Positions 43,856 to 52,902 of a stretch of 64,000 nucleotides of DNA are shown here, one piece after another; positions within the stretch are counted from its first letter, which is position 1, and the number at the start of each line of letters is the position of its first letter. The notes beneath the pieces were generated by a model. It worked only from the letters and a program-made list of their open reading frames with translations, did not search any database and was not told the DNA's origin. The position numbers and the translations under genes were made by a program. Origin of the DNA: Sphingomonadales bacterium (lineage in GTDB: Bacteria > Pseudomonadota > Alphaproteobacteria > Sphingomonadales > Sphingomonadaceae); the NCBI GenBank assembly GCA_016721875.1, contig JADKHG010000014.1, positions 382,535-446,534 on the forward strand, read 5' to 3'.

Positions 43856-44131
43856 ATGACAAAAGGCCCCCTGCAATCCGAAATGGAAAAGCTGCTTTCC
43901 GCCGCATTTGAGCCCTCCCGCCTCGCGGTGATCAACGACAGCGCGAGCCATCATGGCCATTCGGGTGATGATGGATCGGGCGAAAGCCACTTCACCGTTG
44001 AGATAGAAAGCGCCGCTTTTGCCGGGGTCAACCGCGTGCTGCGGCAACGCATGGTCAATCAGGCGCTGGGCGATATTCCGGGGCAGCGTGTCCATGCGTT
44101 GGCGATCAAGGCAAAGGCGCCGGGGGAGTAA
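43856..44131 (+). CDS. BolA family protein
   Basis: A 91-residue protein with LQSEMEKLLSAAFEPSRLAVINDSASHHGHSGD and SHFTVEIESAAFAGVNRVLRQRMVNQAL, including the conserved His and the FxGxxxxxRHRxVN-like segment of BolA. The family binds Fe-S clusters with monothiol glutaredoxins and affects shape and stress response. GAAGAGGG lies before ATG 43856. Confidence 0.9.
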   Translation: MTKGPLQSEMEKLLSAAFEPSRLAVINDSASHHGHSGDDGSGESHFTVEIESAAFAGVNRVLRQRMVNQALGDIPGQRVHALAIKAKAPGE

Positions 44132-44237
44132 GCCGCTCGCTCAGTTCCTTGCTTGCCAAGGCCTTACAGCGTAATCGTCTGTGATTGCCGATCAATCCGA
44201 TGCCGGTTTGGGATCGCAAAATCAGGAAGGGGGAGCA

Positions 44238-45077
44238 ATGCTGCTGTCGCGAACCTATCGGCCTTCTGCCGATCTCGCTCCCTATATCCGCCGTTTTTAT
44301 GTTTTCGAAGCGCCGTTGCCCGATGGCGCGGTGATCGAAGATTTCCTATTGGCTGAAACCGCGTTTGTCCGCTGTTTGCTGCGAGGAGATTGGGCCGCGC
44401 AAACCCATGGCGACGAATGGAATACGGCGGGCAATGTCGTATTTTTCGGCGCCAACAGCCGACCTTTGCGGGTCAGGGTGAAAGGCGGTTTTGCAGTGAC
44501 CGGCTTTGCAATCCGGCCGAGCGGTTGGAATGCGCTTTTCGCAGAATCCCATGATTCGCTGTCGAACCAAATGTTACCCTTGCAGCAATTGTGGGGCGAA
44601 CTGGCGGAGACACTTTATGCAGGGGTTGCAGCGGCTGTCGACGATGCAGGACAATTGGCTGCGATGGAAGCAGCCTTGCGAGAGCGAATTGCCTTGATGC
44701 GTTCGCCCGATGCCGATCTGCAAATGGCGCGTTTTGAAGTGATCGCCCGCACCGACAGCACCATGCGCGTCGAAGATGCTGCGACGGAAATCGGCTTGTC
44801 GGTCCGGCAGCTTGAGCGGCGCTGCCTGGCCACATTTGGTCTGACACCAAAGGCGATTTTGCGGCGAAGCCGGTTTCTTGATACCGCGACCGCGCTGCGA
44901 GGCTTCAGTAGCCCCAGCGAGCGCGAACTGGATGCGCTACGCTATTTTGATCAATCGCATATGAGCAAAGAATTCAAGCTGTTCACGGGGATGACTCCGC
45001 GCACATTTGCAAATGCGGTAACGCCGCTGCAAACCGCAGGCTTGAAGTTACGCGAAGAAGGCCGTTTCGAGGATTAA
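44238..45077 (+). CDS. AraC family transcriptional regulator
   Basis: A 279-residue protein. The N-terminal 150 residues look like a cupin-type sensor (YRPSADLAPYIRRFYVFEAPL ... VTGFAIRPSGW). The C-terminal 100 residues are an AraC/XylS double HTH (MRVEDAATEIGLSVRQLERRCLATFGLTPKAILRRSRFLDTATAL, DQSHMSKEFKLFTGMTPRTF). AGGAAGGGGGAG precedes ATG 44238. It lies 47 bp before the pirin gene in the same direction, so it may control pirin and the hydrolase. Confidence 0.88.
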   Translation: MLLSRTYRPSADLAPYIRRFYVFEAPLPDGAVIEDFLLAETAFVRCLLRGDWAAQTHGDEWNTAGNVVFFGANSRPLRVRVKGGFAVTGFAIRPSGWNALFAESHDSLSNQMLPLQQLWGELAETLYAGVAAAVDDAGQLAAMEAALRERIALMRSPDADLQMARFEVIARTDSTMRVEDAATEIGLSVRQLERRCLATFGLTPKAILRRSRFLDTATALRGFSSPSERELDALRYFDQSHMSKEFKLFTGMTPRTFANAVTPLQTAGLKLREEGRFED

Positions 45078-45124
45078 GGCGCGCACTGCCTTGACAAGAA
45101 TGCCCACCGGGCAGATGTTTTGCG

Positions 45125-46006
45125 ATGCTGAAAATCACCCCCACCAGCCACGATCTGGGAATGTTCGAGGTGCGGCGCACACTTCCTAGCAAACCGCGCA
45201 CGATGGTTGGGCCGTTTATCTTTGTCGACCAATTCGGTCCGGCGCATTTCGATATCGGGCGCGGCATGGACGTGCGACCTCATCCGCATATCAATCTGGC
45301 GACAGTCACCTATTTGTTCGAAGGCGCGATCGACCATCGCGACAGTCTGGGGACTTATGCGACGATCCGCTCCGGAGCATTGAACCTGATGACCGCAGGC
45401 AAAGGGATTGTTCATTCGGAACGAACACCACAAGCAGAACGCGCCGCCGGTTCGCCGATTTCGGGAATGCAGACATGGTTGGCGCTGCCCGATGGCCAGG
45501 AAGAGATAGACCCTGCGTTCGAGCATATCGCCGCGGACTTCTTGCCGAAGGTCGAGGGTGACGGTGTCACAGCGACCATCATCATGGGCAGCCTGTGGGG
45601 ACAGACAGCACCCACAACTCAACATGCCGCAACCATTTATGCCGACATTGCGATGCAGGCAGGGGCTACCCTGCCAATTGATGCCGAGGCAGACGAACGC
45701 GCGGTGCTGGTCGCAATGGGTAATGCCAACCTAGATGGTCAAGACCTCGAAACACACAGCCTCTATGTTCTGCAACCCGGTGAGCCAATGATGCTTCGCG
45801 CCGACAGCGATGCCCGTGTGATGCTACTCGGCGGCGAGGCCTTCAAAACCCCGCGCCATGTCTGGTGGAACTTTGTCAGTTCGTCACGCGACCGGATCAA
45901 TCAGGCCAAGGCTGACTGGAAGGCTGATCGCTTTCCAAAAGTGCCGGGGGATGACAAGGAATTCATCCCGATCCCCGAAGTGCCACTGACGCGGAGTGAA
46001 ACTTGA
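45125..46006 (+). CDS. Pirin family protein
   Basis: The 293-residue bicupin has the metal ligands of pirin: His53 and His55 (RPHPHINLATVTYLFEG) and the HSE set (His97, Glu99; GIVHSERT). Some pirins are quercetin 2,3-dioxygenases; others act as redox sensors. It forms an overlapping pair with the following hydrolase gene. Confidence 0.9.
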   Translation: MLKITPTSHDLGMFEVRRTLPSKPRTMVGPFIFVDQFGPAHFDIGRGMDVRPHPHINLATVTYLFEGAIDHRDSLGTYATIRSGALNLMTAGKGIVHSERTPQAERAAGSPISGMQTWLALPDGQEEIDPAFEHIAADFLPKVEGDGVTATIIMGSLWGQTAPTTQHAATIYADIAMQAGATLPIDAEADERAVLVAMGNANLDGQDLETHSLYVLQPGEPMMLRADSDARVMLLGGEAFKTPRHVWWNFVSSSRDRINQAKADWKADRFPKVPGDDKEFIPIPEVPLTRSET

Positions 46007-46896
46007 CCTTGGAGCACCGTCGCATCTCGCTCTCGACCGGCGTTGAACTTGATGTCTGGACGCAAGGCGATCCCGCCAATCCGCCGATCCTGTTCCTGCA
46101 CGGATTTCCCGAAAGCCACCGCACTTGGCGGCACCAGATGGCGGCACTGTCCGACCGCTATTATTGTTTCGCGCCGGACCAGCGTGGTTATGCGCGCTCG
46201 TCGAAGCCAACTTCGGTGGACGACTATGAGGCGGCCAAGCTGGTGGCCGATGTCTTTGCGCTCGCCGATGCGTTGGAAATCGACCGTTTCACTCTTGCTG
46301 CGCACGATTGGGGCGGTGCGATTGGTTGGGCGGCAGCGCTGACGCATCCAGACCGGGTCGAGCGGCTGGTGATCGCCAATGCTCCACATCCCTATATCTT
46401 TCAAAAAACGATTATCGAGGATTTGGACCAGAGGCGTGCCTCGCAATATATCCGTGTGTTTCGTGGCGACGCGTTGGAGCGGCAGATTGCCGAAAAGGGC
46501 CTCGACTGGTTTTTCGAGCATAGCTTTGCCCGGCATTTGCCTGCGGGTTCAGTCAGTGCCGAAGATCGTGCTGCCTATCTCGACGAATGGAACCAGCCAG
46601 GCGCGTTGACCGCGATGTTCAACTGGTACCGTGCCTCGCCCACTGATGTGCCCGACATGGATGCCTTGGTTGAGGTGACAGCGTTTTTGCAGCGTCCTTT
46701 TCCGCAGGTGATCGTGCCAACTTTGGTCATCTGGGGCGTCAACGACCCGGCGCTGTTGCCGTGCCAGTTGGCAGGACTGGACACACTGGTTCGTGATCTG
46801 ACGATCCGCAAAATCGACGCAGGCCATTTCTCGCCGTGGGAAGCACCGGAGGCGGTGACGCAGGCAATGCGCGAATGGCTGGGCGTGGCCCGCTGA
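46003..46896 (+). CDS. Alpha/beta hydrolase, epoxide-hydrolase type
   Basis: A 297-residue alpha/beta hydrolase. HGFPES (33-38) is the oxyanion/HGxP motif, the nucleophile is Asp102 in AAHDWGGAIGW, the acid probably Asp near 248 (WGVNDPALLP), and the base His275 (AGHFSPW). An Asp nucleophile with HGxP points to an epoxide hydrolase or haloacid/haloalkane dehalogenase relative. It starts with TTG overlapping the pirin stop (TTGA) after GGAG, so the two are translationally coupled. Confidence 0.82.
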   Translation: MTLEHRRISLSTGVELDVWTQGDPANPPILFLHGFPESHRTWRHQMAALSDRYYCFAPDQRGYARSSKPTSVDDYEAAKLVADVFALADALEIDRFTLAAHDWGGAIGWAAALTHPDRVERLVIANAPHPYIFQKTIIEDLDQRRASQYIRVFRGDALERQIAEKGLDWFFEHSFARHLPAGSVSAEDRAAYLDEWNQPGALTAMFNWYRASPTDVPDMDALVEVTAFLQRPFPQVIVPTLVIWGVNDPALLPCQLAGLDTLVRDLTIRKIDAGHFSPWEAPEAVTQAMREWLGVAR

Positions 46897-46988
46897 AGCG
46901 GAAAACGCACGCAAAATCTTGATTCGTATCAATGCATTGGTAGCCTTTATTTGCCATGGTCTGGCTAACGTGAGTCGAAGGAACCGAT

Positions 46989-48035
46989 ATGACTGATCAG
47001 CCCGCCCCCGCCCCCATCCGCAGCCGCCGCACGGTGGCCGACGTCAGCGCCACCAATGAAAATGCCGCCGCCGCTACTGCAGATGCTGCTGCAAAAACCG
47101 TCGTTGCTGGCGATGCCACTGATGATCTGGCCCCGGACATCAAAAACTTCCCAGTGGTTACACCTTTGACCGATGATGGCCCGGCAGAGGGCGATAATTA
47201 TCCCTATAAAACGCCGATGACGCGCAGGGTCTATGAAGCGCACAAGGCCCAGTTGCAGGCAGAATTGCTCAAGGTGCAAAAATGGGCTCAGGATAGCGGC
47301 CAGAAATTCGTCATTCTGTTCGAAGGCCGCGATGCCGCGGGTAAGGGCGGAACGATCAAGCGTTTCATGGAGCATTTGAACCCCCGCCTCGCGCGCGTCG
47401 TTGCCCTCAACAAGCCGAGCGATGTCGAGCGCGGTCAATGGTTCTTCCAGCGCTACATCGAAAAGCTGCCGACAGCAGGCGAAATGGTGTTTTATGACCG
47501 CAGCTGGTATAACCGCGCCGGGGTCGAACGGGTGATGGGGTTTTGTACACCCAATGAATATCTGGAATTCATGCGGCAAGCCCCCGAACTGGAACGCATG
47601 TTCTCGCGCTCGGGTATCCGGCTCTACAAATATTGGTTCTCTGTCTCTCAGGAAGAACAGCGTCGCCGCTTTGCCGCGCGATCAAACGATCCGCTAAAGC
47701 GCTGGAAATTGTCGCCGATCGATCAGGCCAGCCTGTCGCGCTGGGACGACTATACCGAAGCGAAGGAGGCGATGTTCTTCTACACCGACACCGCCGATGC
47801 GCCGTGGGTGATCGTCAAGTCAAACGACAAGAAACGTGCGCGCATCAACTGCATGCTGCATTTCCTCAGTTCGCTCGATTATCCGGACAAGGATTTGAAG
47901 ATCGCACACAAGCCCGATCCACTGATTGTTGGCCATGCGCGGCACGTCATACATACGTCAGAGCATATTCTTGGCGCATCGCTGCATCCTGAAATGCGGC
48001 GCAACAAGACGAATGGGAACGGTGCTGCGAAATAA
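46989..48035 (+). CDS. ppk2: Polyphosphate kinase 2
   Basis: The 348-residue protein has a poorly conserved Ala-rich start (1-70). The PPK2 domain follows: Walker A GRDAAGKGGTIKR (113-125), Walker B VFYDRSWYNRAGVE (167-180), lid region SGIRLYKYWFSVSQEEQRRRFAAR, and WKLSPIDQASLSRWDDYTEAKEAMF. Single-domain length fits class I or III, which uses polyP to phosphorylate NDP (or NMP). AAGGA precedes the ATG. Confidence 0.93.
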   Translation: MTDQPAPAPIRSRRTVADVSATNENAAAATADAAAKTVVAGDATDDLAPDIKNFPVVTPLTDDGPAEGDNYPYKTPMTRRVYEAHKAQLQAELLKVQKWAQDSGQKFVILFEGRDAAGKGGTIKRFMEHLNPRLARVVALNKPSDVERGQWFFQRYIEKLPTAGEMVFYDRSWYNRAGVERVMGFCTPNEYLEFMRQAPELERMFSRSGIRLYKYWFSVSQEEQRRRFAARSNDPLKRWKLSPIDQASLSRWDDYTEAKEAMFFYTDTADAPWVIVKSNDKKRARINCMLHFLSSLDYPDKDLKIAHKPDPLIVGHARHVIHTSEHILGASLHPEMRRNKTNGNGAAK

Positions 48036-48096
48036 GCGGGATGTAACATTCCGCGTTGAACTTGCCGGACGCCTTGCCATCGCTTAGCGTCCGGCC

Positions 48097-49230
48097 ATGC
48101 CGCACCAACGCCATAAGCTGTTTCGCGTCCGTGACATCCACGATCACAGCCCGGTTACTTATATCGAGCTGTTCTTCGATCTGGTGTTCGTCTTCGCGAT
48201 CACCCAGCTGTCGCACCGCTTTATCGAACATCTGACCTATCGGGGAGCGGCGGAAACAGTCTTGCTGCTGCTCGCAGTCTGGTGGGTGTGGATCTACACC
48301 AGCTGGACCACAAACTGGCTCGACCCCGACCGGGCGCATGTGCGGCTGATGCTGCTGTTGCTCATGGCAGGCGGGCTGGTGTTGTCTGCGGCTATTCCCG
48401 ATGCTTTTGGCGAAAGCGGGCTTGCATTTGCCGGGGCCTATTGCGCGATGCAGCTCTACCGCACGCTGTATATGGCATGGGCGGCGCGCGGTGTGCATCG
48501 GGGCAGGATGCGCAATTTCTTGCGCATCGCTTTCTGGTTCCTGTTGTCGCTGCCGCTTTGGATCTACGGGGCGTTTTGCGAAGCCGATCTGCGCTTTGCG
48601 CTTTGGGCGGCGGCGCTGATGGTTGAATATGCCGGACCCTTCGCTTTCTTTCGCACCCCCGGCCTTGGCCGTTCGTCGGGCGAGGACTGGGATATTTCGG
48701 GCGCCCACATGGCCGAACGCTGCGCTCTGTTCATCATCATTGCGCTGGGTGAGGCGGTGCTGATGACCGGTGCGACTTTTGGAGATACACCGCAGACGCA
48801 GGGCTATTGGTTTGCCTTCCTATCGAGTTTTGCCGGCAGTGCGACCATGTGGTGGATCTATTTCGATGTTGGCGCAAAGCGCGGGTCGGAACGAATCAGC
48901 ACGTCGGACAATGCCGGTCTGATGGCGCGCAATGCCTATACCTATCTTCACATCCCGATTGTCGCGGGTGTTGTCGTGACTGCAGTTGGCGATGAGATGC
49001 TGATCATGCACCCGACAGGGCATATGAGCAGCGCGGCAATCTGGGCGATGGTCGGTGGACCGGCCTTGTTTCTGTTGGGCAATCAGGGATTCAAATGGGT
49101 GACGTCGGGAATGCGTTTCCCGCCGCTGTCGCATTTCTTTGGACTGTTGCTGCTGACTGCAATTGGCTTTGCTGCGGCGCATTGGCATTGGCAGCCAATT
49201 GCGGTCGGTTTGCCGCGACAGGCGCCCTGA
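48097..49230 (+). CDS. Low-temperature-requirement protein A (LtrA) family
   Basis: A 377-residue protein with about ten membrane helices. The N-terminal HDHSPVTYIELFFDLVFVFAITQLSH matches the conserved start of LtrA, and AERCALFIIIALGEAVL a core helix pair. First linked to cold growth in Listeria, the family is otherwise uncharacterised. It has a weak ribosome site. It lies 61 bp after ppk2 in the same direction. Confidence 0.88.
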   Translation: MPHQRHKLFRVRDIHDHSPVTYIELFFDLVFVFAITQLSHRFIEHLTYRGAAETVLLLLAVWWVWIYTSWTTNWLDPDRAHVRLMLLLLMAGGLVLSAAIPDAFGESGLAFAGAYCAMQLYRTLYMAWAARGVHRGRMRNFLRIAFWFLLSLPLWIYGAFCEADLRFALWAAALMVEYAGPFAFFRTPGLGRSSGEDWDISGAHMAERCALFIIIALGEAVLMTGATFGDTPQTQGYWFAFLSSFAGSATMWWIYFDVGAKRGSERISTSDNAGLMARNAYTYLHIPIVAGVVVTAVGDEMLIMHPTGHMSSAAIWAMVGGPALFLLGNQGFKWVTSGMRFPPLSHFFGLLLLTAIGFAAAHWHWQPIAVGLPRQAP

Positions 49231-49305
49231 TAATTACGGCCTTTTGGGAATGGTTTTCGCTCCATGGCGGCTGGCAACGCTGGGCACCGTGGATGGCGCC
49301 ACTGT

Positions 49306-50346
49306 TCAGCAGTTTTCCTTCACCCAATTGATATGCGCGCCGTGCGGATGGGTGTGCGCGAGCAGTTTGGTTTCGCCATCGCCCGGCCAGCAACGCAGTG
49401 TAAGATCGGCAGCGATGACTTCGGACGGGAATTCCATGCTTAGCCAAGCGAGTGGCTTGGACCTTGTGGCTCGCGCGCCGGCCGCTTCAATCGCTGCTGT
49501 AACGGAGCGGCGACCCACTTCCGGGAAATATTGCAAAGCAATGCTGTGATAGATGACGCGGGTTACGCCTTCAGCTTGTGGCATATTTAGACGCGCGGCT
49601 AGCCACTCGGCTCCGTCGCCTTTCTCCACCAGCGGAGGATAGACCTGCGCCAGCCTGATCGCCGCCTCAGCCCGCGCGACCCTTTCGGTCTGGTCGGGCC
49701 AGATATAGGCAAGCATCCGGCTTGCGACCGCAGGGTCAGTCATATCGAGGGGGTTCAGGTCAACACCGGCGCGGGCGACGACTTCTATCGGTGCTGCTGT
49801 AGGAGAAGGCCCGTTCCACACAGGCGCAATTTTGACCGGTGAATTTGGGTCGCCCGCTGCGACACCGCCCAGTTCATAACAAAACCGGTCCATATTCAGA
49901 TTGAGCCCGCCAGAAGCCCCGAGTTCGAGGATCTCGAGCTTGGGCCCGAATCGGCGCGCGATTTCCAGCATTCCGGGAAAAAGCACGCCCGAGCGCGCGA
50001 CTTCGTTGGTTTGTGGCGCGCTATCGAGCCAAGGGTAGAGCCAGTCATCCCATTGCGCCAGAACGCGACCAATTATGCCCTGAAAGTCGCCTTCGCGCGC
50101 AGCATAGAGGCAGGTCAACTCCGCGTCCTGCCCCGACCGCGCCAAAGCATTCAGCCCGCCTGCGATCCGCAATTTCAGCGCATCGACCATCGGATCGCCC
50201 GGCCAGTCGAGAATGCGCGCGCCGGTCTGTGTACTGTGGTCGAGATTGGCGAGTACCGCCTCCAGCGCGCGTGCGGTCAGTTCTGACCCGGTCAATCGGC
50301 AATAGCCGATCTGTTTTGCGAAGGCTGCGCGAACTTTCTCACTCAT
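49306..50346 (-). CDS. DUF2332 family protein
   Basis: The 346-residue protein has EILELGASGGLNLNMDRFCYE (about 145-165), a glycine-rich loop like those of Rossmann methyltransferases, and GVTRVIYHSIALQYFPEVGRRSV, FPSEVIAADLTLRCWPGDGETKLLAHTHPHGAHINW in the second half, as in DUF2332. Function unknown. Start ATG 50346 was chosen because its upstream in-frame part overlaps hisG. It is divergent from hisG with 48 bp between. Confidence 0.85.
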   Translation of the reverse strand: MSEKVRAAFAKQIGYCRLTGSELTARALEAVLANLDHSTQTGARILDWPGDPMVDALKLRIAGGLNALARSGQDAELTCLYAAREGDFQGIIGRVLAQWDDWLYPWLDSAPQTNEVARSGVLFPGMLEIARRFGPKLEILELGASGGLNLNMDRFCYELGGVAAGDPNSPVKIAPVWNGPSPTAAPIEVVARAGVDLNPLDMTDPAVASRMLAYIWPDQTERVARAEAAIRLAQVYPPLVEKGDGAEWLAARLNMPQAEGVTRVIYHSIALQYFPEVGRRSVTAAIEAAGARATRSKPLAWLSMEFPSEVIAADLTLRCWPGDGETKLLAHTHPHGAHINWVKENC

Positions 50347-50394
50347 GCCGCGCAGCTTGCACTTGTTGCGCTGCACAAGTAAAGCCCCGCCGTC

Positions 50395-51045
50395 ATGGCC
50401 CAACCGATTATCTTTGCCATTCCCAAGGGACGCATTCTTGACGAGGCGTTGCCATTGATGCGCGCTGCCGGAATCGATCCGTCGCCCGACTTTTTCGACA
50501 AGGACAGCCGTGCGCTGACCTTTTCGACCAATGATCCACAAGTGCAGATCATCCGCGTGCGCGCGTTCGACGTCGCCACCTTTGTGGCACATGGCGCGGC
50601 GCAGGTAGGGATTGTCGGCTCCGACGTGATCGACGAATTCGATTATTCAGAACTGTACGCGCCGGTGGACCTCAATATCGGCCATTGCCGGATTTCGGTG
50701 GCCGAGCCCGCCGAATTGGCCGCAACCGACGATCCGCGTTCATGGAGCCATGTCCGCGTCGCCACCAAATATCCCAATCTGACCCGCAAATATTTCGCTG
50801 GGCGTGGGGTGCAAGCGGAATGTGTCAAGCTGAACGGGGCGATGGAAATCGCGCCTTTGTTGGGGCTGTCGAGCCGCATTGTCGATCTGGTGTCATCGGG
50901 CAAGACGCTGAAAGAAAATGGCTTGGTCGAGGTCGAAACGCTGGCACAGGTGTCCGCGCGGCTGGTTGCCAACCGCGCGGCATTCAAGACCGATGAACGG
51001 ATCGCGGCGCTGGTCGAGCGGTTCAGGGCGGCAGTCGGTGCTTAG
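50395..51045 (+). CDS. hisG: ATP phosphoribosyltransferase, short form
   Basis: A 216-residue HisG with IFAIPKGRILDEALPLMRAAGI, VRAFDVATFVAHGAAQVGIVGSDVI, VRVATKYPNL and GAMEIAPLLGLSSRIVDLVSSGKTL. It lacks the C-terminal ACT-like regulatory domain, so it is the short form that needs HisZ for activity. It catalyses the first step of histidine synthesis. It is first in hisG-hisD-nusB. Confidence 0.97.
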   Translation: MAQPIIFAIPKGRILDEALPLMRAAGIDPSPDFFDKDSRALTFSTNDPQVQIIRVRAFDVATFVAHGAAQVGIVGSDVIDEFDYSELYAPVDLNIGHCRISVAEPAELAATDDPRSWSHVRVATKYPNLTRKYFAGRGVQAECVKLNGAMEIAPLLGLSSRIVDLVSSGKTLKENGLVEVETLAQVSARLVANRAAFKTDERIAALVERFRAAVGA

Positions 51046-52330
51046 GCTAAACGCCCACCAACCAGACTTCGTCGACCGTTTCGATGCTTTGGTCAACGGA
51101 CGTCGCGAGGCCGATGCCGATGTTTCGACTATCGTCGAACAGGTGATCCGCGATGTTCGAGCGCGCGGCGATGTTGCCTTGCTTGAATTCACTGAGCGCT
51201 TCGACGGCTTTGACTTGAATGCCGAGGGATGGCGGATCGATGCCGAGCAATGCAAGGCGGCGTTTGACGGTTTGGCTCCGGAACTGCGCGATGCGCTGAA
51301 GCTCGCGGCAACGCGCATCCGGGCCTATCACAAGGCACAATTGCCCAAGGATCGCGACTATACTGACAAACAAGGCGTGCGTCTGGGTGCGCGCTGGAGC
51401 GCAGTCGATGCCGCCGGCGTCTATGTTCCGGGTGGCCGCGCGGCCTATCCCAGTTCGGTATTGATGAACGCGATTCCGGCAAAGGTTGCAGGCGTCGAAC
51501 GGTTGGTCATGGTCACCCCGACACCTCAAGGCGAGATCAACCCGACCGTTATGGCCGCTGCGTATCTGGCAGGGGTCGACGAAATCTGGCGGCTGGGCGG
51601 GGCGCAGGCGATTGCAGCTTTGGCTCATGGCACTGAAACTATCGCCCCCGTCGATGTTATCACCGGCCCCGGAAATGCCTGGGTCGCAGAGGCCAAGCGC
51701 CAGCTTTATGGCGTAGTCGGCATCGACATGGTCGCAGGGCCTTCCGAAATCGTGGTGGTTGCCGATGCCAAGAACAAGCCCGACTGGATTGCCGCCGACC
51801 TGCTCAGCCAGGCCGAGCATGATCCGACCAGCCAGTCGATCCTTTTTACCGATAATGCAGGCTTTGCCGATGCGGTCGCGGCAGCGGTCGAGGTGCAATT
51901 GGCCGGACTGAGCACCGGGGCGGTCGCGACCGAAAGCTGGCAAGCCAATGGCGCGATCATTGTCGTCGAACGGCTTGAGGATGCCATGCCGCTGGTCAAC
52001 CGCCTGGCAGCCGAGCATCTGGAGCTTGCCGTTGATGACAAGCGCGCCGAGGCGCTGTTTGCGCAAGTCCGCCATGCCGGTTCGGTCTTTCTCGGACGGA
52101 TGACGCCTGAAGCGATTGGCGATTATGTCGCAGGCCCCAATCATGTGCTGCCGACCGGGCGTCGCGCGCGTTTTTCATCAGGGCTATCGGTGCTCGACTT
52201 CATGAAGCGCACCAGCTTTATCGCGCTCGATAAGGCGGCCGTGAAGGCTATTGGTCCGGCGGCGGTTACGCTTGCCGAAGCAGAAGGCTTGCCTGCGCAC
52301 GCCGAAAGCGTCAGGAAAAGATTGAAATGA
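51038..52330 (+). CDS. hisD: Histidinol dehydrogenase
   Basis: A 430-residue HisD using GTG 51038, inside the last codons of hisG (8 bp overlap). PGGRAAYPSSVLMNAIPAKVAGV, IDMVAGPSEIVVVAD, and DLLSQAEHDPTSQSILF with the Zn-ligand Gln and His, then VAGPNHVLPTGRRARFSSGLSVLDFMKRTSF, are all family-typical. It oxidises histidinol to histidine. The stop overlaps the nusB ATG. Confidence 0.97.
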   Translation: MLRLNAHQPDFVDRFDALVNGRREADADVSTIVEQVIRDVRARGDVALLEFTERFDGFDLNAEGWRIDAEQCKAAFDGLAPELRDALKLAATRIRAYHKAQLPKDRDYTDKQGVRLGARWSAVDAAGVYVPGGRAAYPSSVLMNAIPAKVAGVERLVMVTPTPQGEINPTVMAAAYLAGVDEIWRLGGAQAIAALAHGTETIAPVDVITGPGNAWVAEAKRQLYGVVGIDMVAGPSEIVVVADAKNKPDWIAADLLSQAEHDPTSQSILFTDNAGFADAVAAAVEVQLAGLSTGAVATESWQANGAIIVVERLEDAMPLVNRLAAEHLELAVDDKRAEALFAQVRHAGSVFLGRMTPEAIGDYVAGPNHVLPTGRRARFSSGLSVLDFMKRTSFIALDKAAVKAIGPAAVTLAEAEGLPAHAESVRKRLK

Positions 52331-52776
52331 ATAGCCCCCGATCAAAATCGCGCTCCGTCGCGCGTCTCGCCGCCGTTCAGGCGTTGTACCAGATGGAAAT
52401 GGAATCAATCGGCATCGCCCGTTTGCTGAACGAATTTCATGCGCATCGGCTAGGTGCCGAAATCGAAGATGCACAATATGCCGACGCTGACGGCGTGTTT
52501 TTCGACGATGTGGTGTCGGGCGTCGACGCCCGCCGCGAAGAGATTGACGCGCTGATCGAGGCCAAGCTTGGCGAGCAGTGGAAATTGTCGCGGATCGACA
52601 AGACGATGTTGCAGATTTTGCGCGCTGGTACCTATGAGTTGCTCGCGCGCGCTGATGTGCCCACTGCTGCGGTGATCGACGAATATGTCGATGTCGCTCA
52701 CGCCTTTTTCGATGCCAAGGACGCGAAGTTCGTCAATGGGCTGCTCGATGCGGTGGCGAAGGAAAAGCGGGTTTGA
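52327..52776 (+). CDS. nusB: Transcription antitermination factor NusB
   Basis: A 149-residue NusB with SVARLAAVQALYQMEME at the N-terminal RNA-binding start and SRIDKTMLQILRAGTYELLARADVPTAAVIDEYVDVAHAFFDAKDAKFVNGLLDAV in the C-terminal half. It works with NusE in rRNA antitermination. It is translationally coupled to hisD by ATGA. Confidence 0.96.
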   Translation: MNSPRSKSRSVARLAAVQALYQMEMESIGIARLLNEFHAHRLGAEIEDAQYADADGVFFDDVVSGVDARREEIDALIEAKLGEQWKLSRIDKTMLQILRAGTYELLARADVPTAAVIDEYVDVAHAFFDAKDAKFVNGLLDAVAKEKRV

Positions 52777-52790
52777 GCTTATACCGAAGC

Positions 52791-52859
52791 CCTGAGCTTG
52801 TCGAAGGGCGTTCCACTGTTGTAGCGCGGTTCTGAAAGACGTGCTTCGACAGGCTCAGC
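52791..52859. repeat. REP-like inverted repeat pair, second locus
   Basis: Two inverted arms, CCTGAGCTTGTCGAAGG (52791-52807) and GCTTCGACAGGCTCAGC (52843-52859), lie between nusB and thiL. They belong to the same family as the pair at 3065-3176. In RNA they would form a hairpin that could attenuate read-through from the his-nusB unit. Confidence 0.75.
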
Positions 52860-52902
52860 ACGAACGGTTCTCTTGGGTAGCCTTCGACTCTAAGCGCGCA
52901 CT

